64,000 bases of DNA from Flavobacterium sp. (GTDB lineage Bacteria; Bacteroidota; Bacteroidia; Flavobacteriales; Flavobacteriaceae), in contig NZ_SEBS01000008.1 of the NCBI RefSeq assembly GCF_004211145.1, positions 62,001 to 126,000 of the forward strand, written 5' to 3'. The translations under genes were made by a program, and so were the position numbers. Below, piece by piece: positions 62,761 through 64,000 of this stretch (position 1 is its first letter; each line of letters begins with the position of its first letter). The notes under the pieces were generated by a model. It saw only the letters and a list, made by a program, of their open reading frames with translations, had not been told where the DNA came from and searched no databases.

Positions 62761-62768
62761 CAAATTTA
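62761..62768 (-). promoter_or_regulatory. -7 element TAAATTTG of prfA
   Basis: Exact TAnnTTTG on the minus strand 28 bases before the prfA ATG. Confidence 0.55.
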
Positions 62769-62907
62769 GTGAAAATTCCGCATTGGTTTTTCTAGTTGTT
62801 TTGTTAATTGCCGATAGTGGTTATCAATGGCGTTTTTGGAGCGCGCTTTTTAAGAAAATGTGCGTGAAAAGTGTAGCTGATTGTGACTGAAAATCTTTAT
62901 TTTTATA

Positions 62908-62940
62908 AGACCTAACAGGTTTTAAAAACCTGTTAGGTCT
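62908..62940. repeat. Perfect 13-16 bp palindromic hairpin (REP-like)
   Basis: AGACCTAACAGGT and its exact complement ACCTGTTAGGTCT flank TTTAAAA; the stem extends through TTT/AAA. No T-run follows on the plus strand, so it is not a typical terminator for prfA. It looks like a repeated intergenic palindrome. Confidence 0.8.
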
Positions 62941-62959
62941 GTCGCAAAACTCCAAAAAA

Positions 62960-63451
62960 ATGCTAAACTTCGACTGGACAAAATTCACGCTCAAAATCCC
63001 GATCAAAGCAAACATCCAAACACTTTACGACGCTTGGAGCAAGTCGTCGGAAGTCGAAAAATGGTTCCTGGAGGAATGTATATTTATGAATTCCAATGTT
63101 GCGATCGCGAAAAATTCATCGGCCGAATCCGGGAATGCCTACCGCTGGCGCTGGTTCGTTTATGACGATATTGAGACAGGGAAAGTCACGTCGGCCAACG
63201 GTAAAAACCATTTCCAGTTTACGTTTGCCGGGGATTGTGTCGTCGACGTAAAGTTCTCGCAACAATTCGAACACACGGTCGTCGAAATCACACAAAGCAA
63301 TATCCCGACCGACGACGCATCCAAAAAAAACATTCGCCTGGGTTGTCACGACGGTTGGCGTTTTTATCTATACAATCTGAAATCGGTTTATGAAGGCGGC
63401 ATCGATTTGCGTAATAAGGACGATCGTTTCCCGCCTATGATCAACAATTAA
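62960..63451 (+). CDS. SRPBCC / START-like domain protein
   Basis: 163 residues. The layout FTLKIPIKANIQTLYDAWSKSSEVEKWFLEE, YRWRWFVYDDIETGKV and a C-terminal helix (LGCHDGWRFYLYNLKSVYE) fits the SRPBCC/AHSA1 fold that binds hydrophobic ligands. It differs from the SRPBCC protein at 11414-11866 in length and motifs. Monocistronic; function unknown. Confidence 0.8.
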   Translation: MLNFDWTKFTLKIPIKANIQTLYDAWSKSSEVEKWFLEECIFMNSNVAIAKNSSAESGNAYRWRWFVYDDIETGKVTSANGKNHFQFTFAGDCVVDVKFSQQFEHTVVEITQSNIPTDDASKKNIRLGCHDGWRFYLYNLKSVYEGGIDLRNKDDRFPPMINN

Positions 63452-63551
63452 ATGAGTGGAACATTTACTTTTTTGCTGCGATCCGAAACCCTAAGGAACC
63501 ATCCGTCATTAAAAAACACATAACGTTAATTCGTAAATCCGCGGCTAAAAA

Positions 63552-63971
63552 ATGCAAATCCGACAAGCCCAACTCTCCGACTTCGAAACCGTCTACGATT
63601 TCATCAACCAACTTGAAAATGAAATCATGGATTCGGAAAGGCAGCGCGGGATCTTCGAAGCCAATCTTTCCGATCCGAACATCGTATATCTACTCGCCTT
63701 TTCAGACGAGAAAGCGGTCGGATTCGTGAGCCTGCACATCCAAAAACTATTGCATCACGGCGGCCCGATCGGGGAAATCCAGGAAATGTTCGTGTCGTCG
63801 GATGCCAGAAGTCTTGGTGTCGGAAAACAACTTATCGACGAAATAAAACGCATCGCCAAACAAAAGAACGTACTGCAACTCGAAGTCACGTCGAACTTCA
63901 AACGCGAAAGCGCACACAAATTCTACGAACGCGAAGGCTTCAGCCATACGCACAAGAAATTCACTTTATGA
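63552..63971 (+). CDS. GNAT-family N-acetyltransferase
   Basis: 139 residues: MQIRQAQLSDFETVYDFINQLE, the acetyl-CoA loop EMFVSSDARSLGVGKQLIDEIKRIA (V-x-x-x-x-R/Q-x-x-G-x-G/A pattern) and SAHKFYEREGFSHT. It transfers acetyl from acetyl-CoA to an unknown amine. Its stop overlaps the start of the next gene by four bases. Confidence 0.9.
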   Translation: MQIRQAQLSDFETVYDFINQLENEIMDSERQRGIFEANLSDPNIVYLLAFSDEKAVGFVSLHIQKLLHHGGPIGEIQEMFVSSDARSLGVGKQLIDEIKRIAKQKNVLQLEVTSNFKRESAHKFYEREGFSHTHKKFTL

Positions 63972-64000
63972 AACTCAACAAAGTCCACCACATCGCGATC
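63968..64000 (+). CDS. VOC-family protein N-terminus (3' truncated)
   Basis: Only 11 codons fit in the window: MKLNKVHHIAI. This is the usual opening of glyoxalase/VOC proteins, with the metal-site His in VHHIAI. It overlaps the GNAT stop by four bases (ATGA). The remainder lies outside. Confidence 0.6.
   Translation, partial: MKLNKVHHIAI

Noticed and set aside
11414..63451. The two SRPBCC genes as recent paralogues
   Set aside because: They share only the general fold; lengths, motifs and context differ.

Overview
The window comes from a member of the Bacteroidota, most likely a Flavobacterium-like Flavobacteriaceae. The support is direct: two secreted proteins end in type IX secretion (Por) sorting domains, promoters match the Bacteroidota form TTTG-N19-TAnnTTTG (clearest before the tRNA), and families such as DUF4197, IcmF-type fused mutases, LytS/LytTR pairs and Flavobacterium-style SusD-free accessory loci are present. 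GC is moderate, with one clearly AT-rich patch inside a restriction enzyme. No phage, transposase, CRISPR array or rRNA was found. One tRNA (Val, GAC) is present.

Layout. 0-4.8 kb: the 3' part of a glycosyltransferase, small envelope proteins and lipoproteins. 4.9-7.5 kb: an operon of LytS-like histidine kinase, fatty-acid/sterol hydroxylase and LytTR response regulator. 7.6-15.5 kb: two paralogous T9SS-secreted proteins flanking a TetR/HMA-like/MFS efflux operon and a sorbosone-dehydrogenase/SRPBCC pair, with expanded intergenic repeats. 15.8-18.5 kb: a 2H phosphoesterase, a possible clan CD-like protein and a POT transporter. 18.6-25.2 kb: a five-gene signalling operon (REC-kinase, 1187-aa hybrid kinase, REC, CheR, CheB) without chemoreceptors. 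25.4 kb: tRNA-Val and a tandem repeat. 26.2-29.7 kb: an IcmF-type B12-dependent mutase. 29.9-34.7 kb: a type IIG restriction-modification gene with two small genes. 34.8-40.6 kb: ABC exporter, helicase, small secreted proteins and a chimeric oxidoreductase. 40.8-46.4 kb: a flavoprotein and a PaoABC-type molybdenum hydroxylase. 46.4-50.4 kb: a kaiC-kaiB-kaiB-histidine kinase-response regulator operon. 50.7-58.9 kb: outer-membrane and DUF4197 proteins, HTTM protein, ApbE, metal receptor, lipase. 58.9-64 kb: pyrF and prfA separated by a Crp/Fnr regulator and an SDR gene, then SRPBCC, GNAT and the start of a VOC gene.

The most interesting items are: the KaiC/KaiB/KaiB/kinase/receiver operon, whose second KaiB has coding similarity running upstream of any standard start codon; an in-frame chimera joining a Tat-exported Gfo/Idh/MocA oxidoreductase to the tail of an unrelated membrane protein; a shared palindromic operator at the same distance from the -7 element in front of a Crp/Fnr regulator and its neighbour; a TetR palindrome in a promoter spacer; and a family of short-period repeats (7, 7, 8 and 9 bp units) that builds hairpins and tandem duplications in many intergenic gaps.

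All assignments are from reading translated sequence by eye; no database search was run. Where a longer open frame existed, starts were moved to the ATG that fits signal peptides, domain limits or stop-start overlaps.
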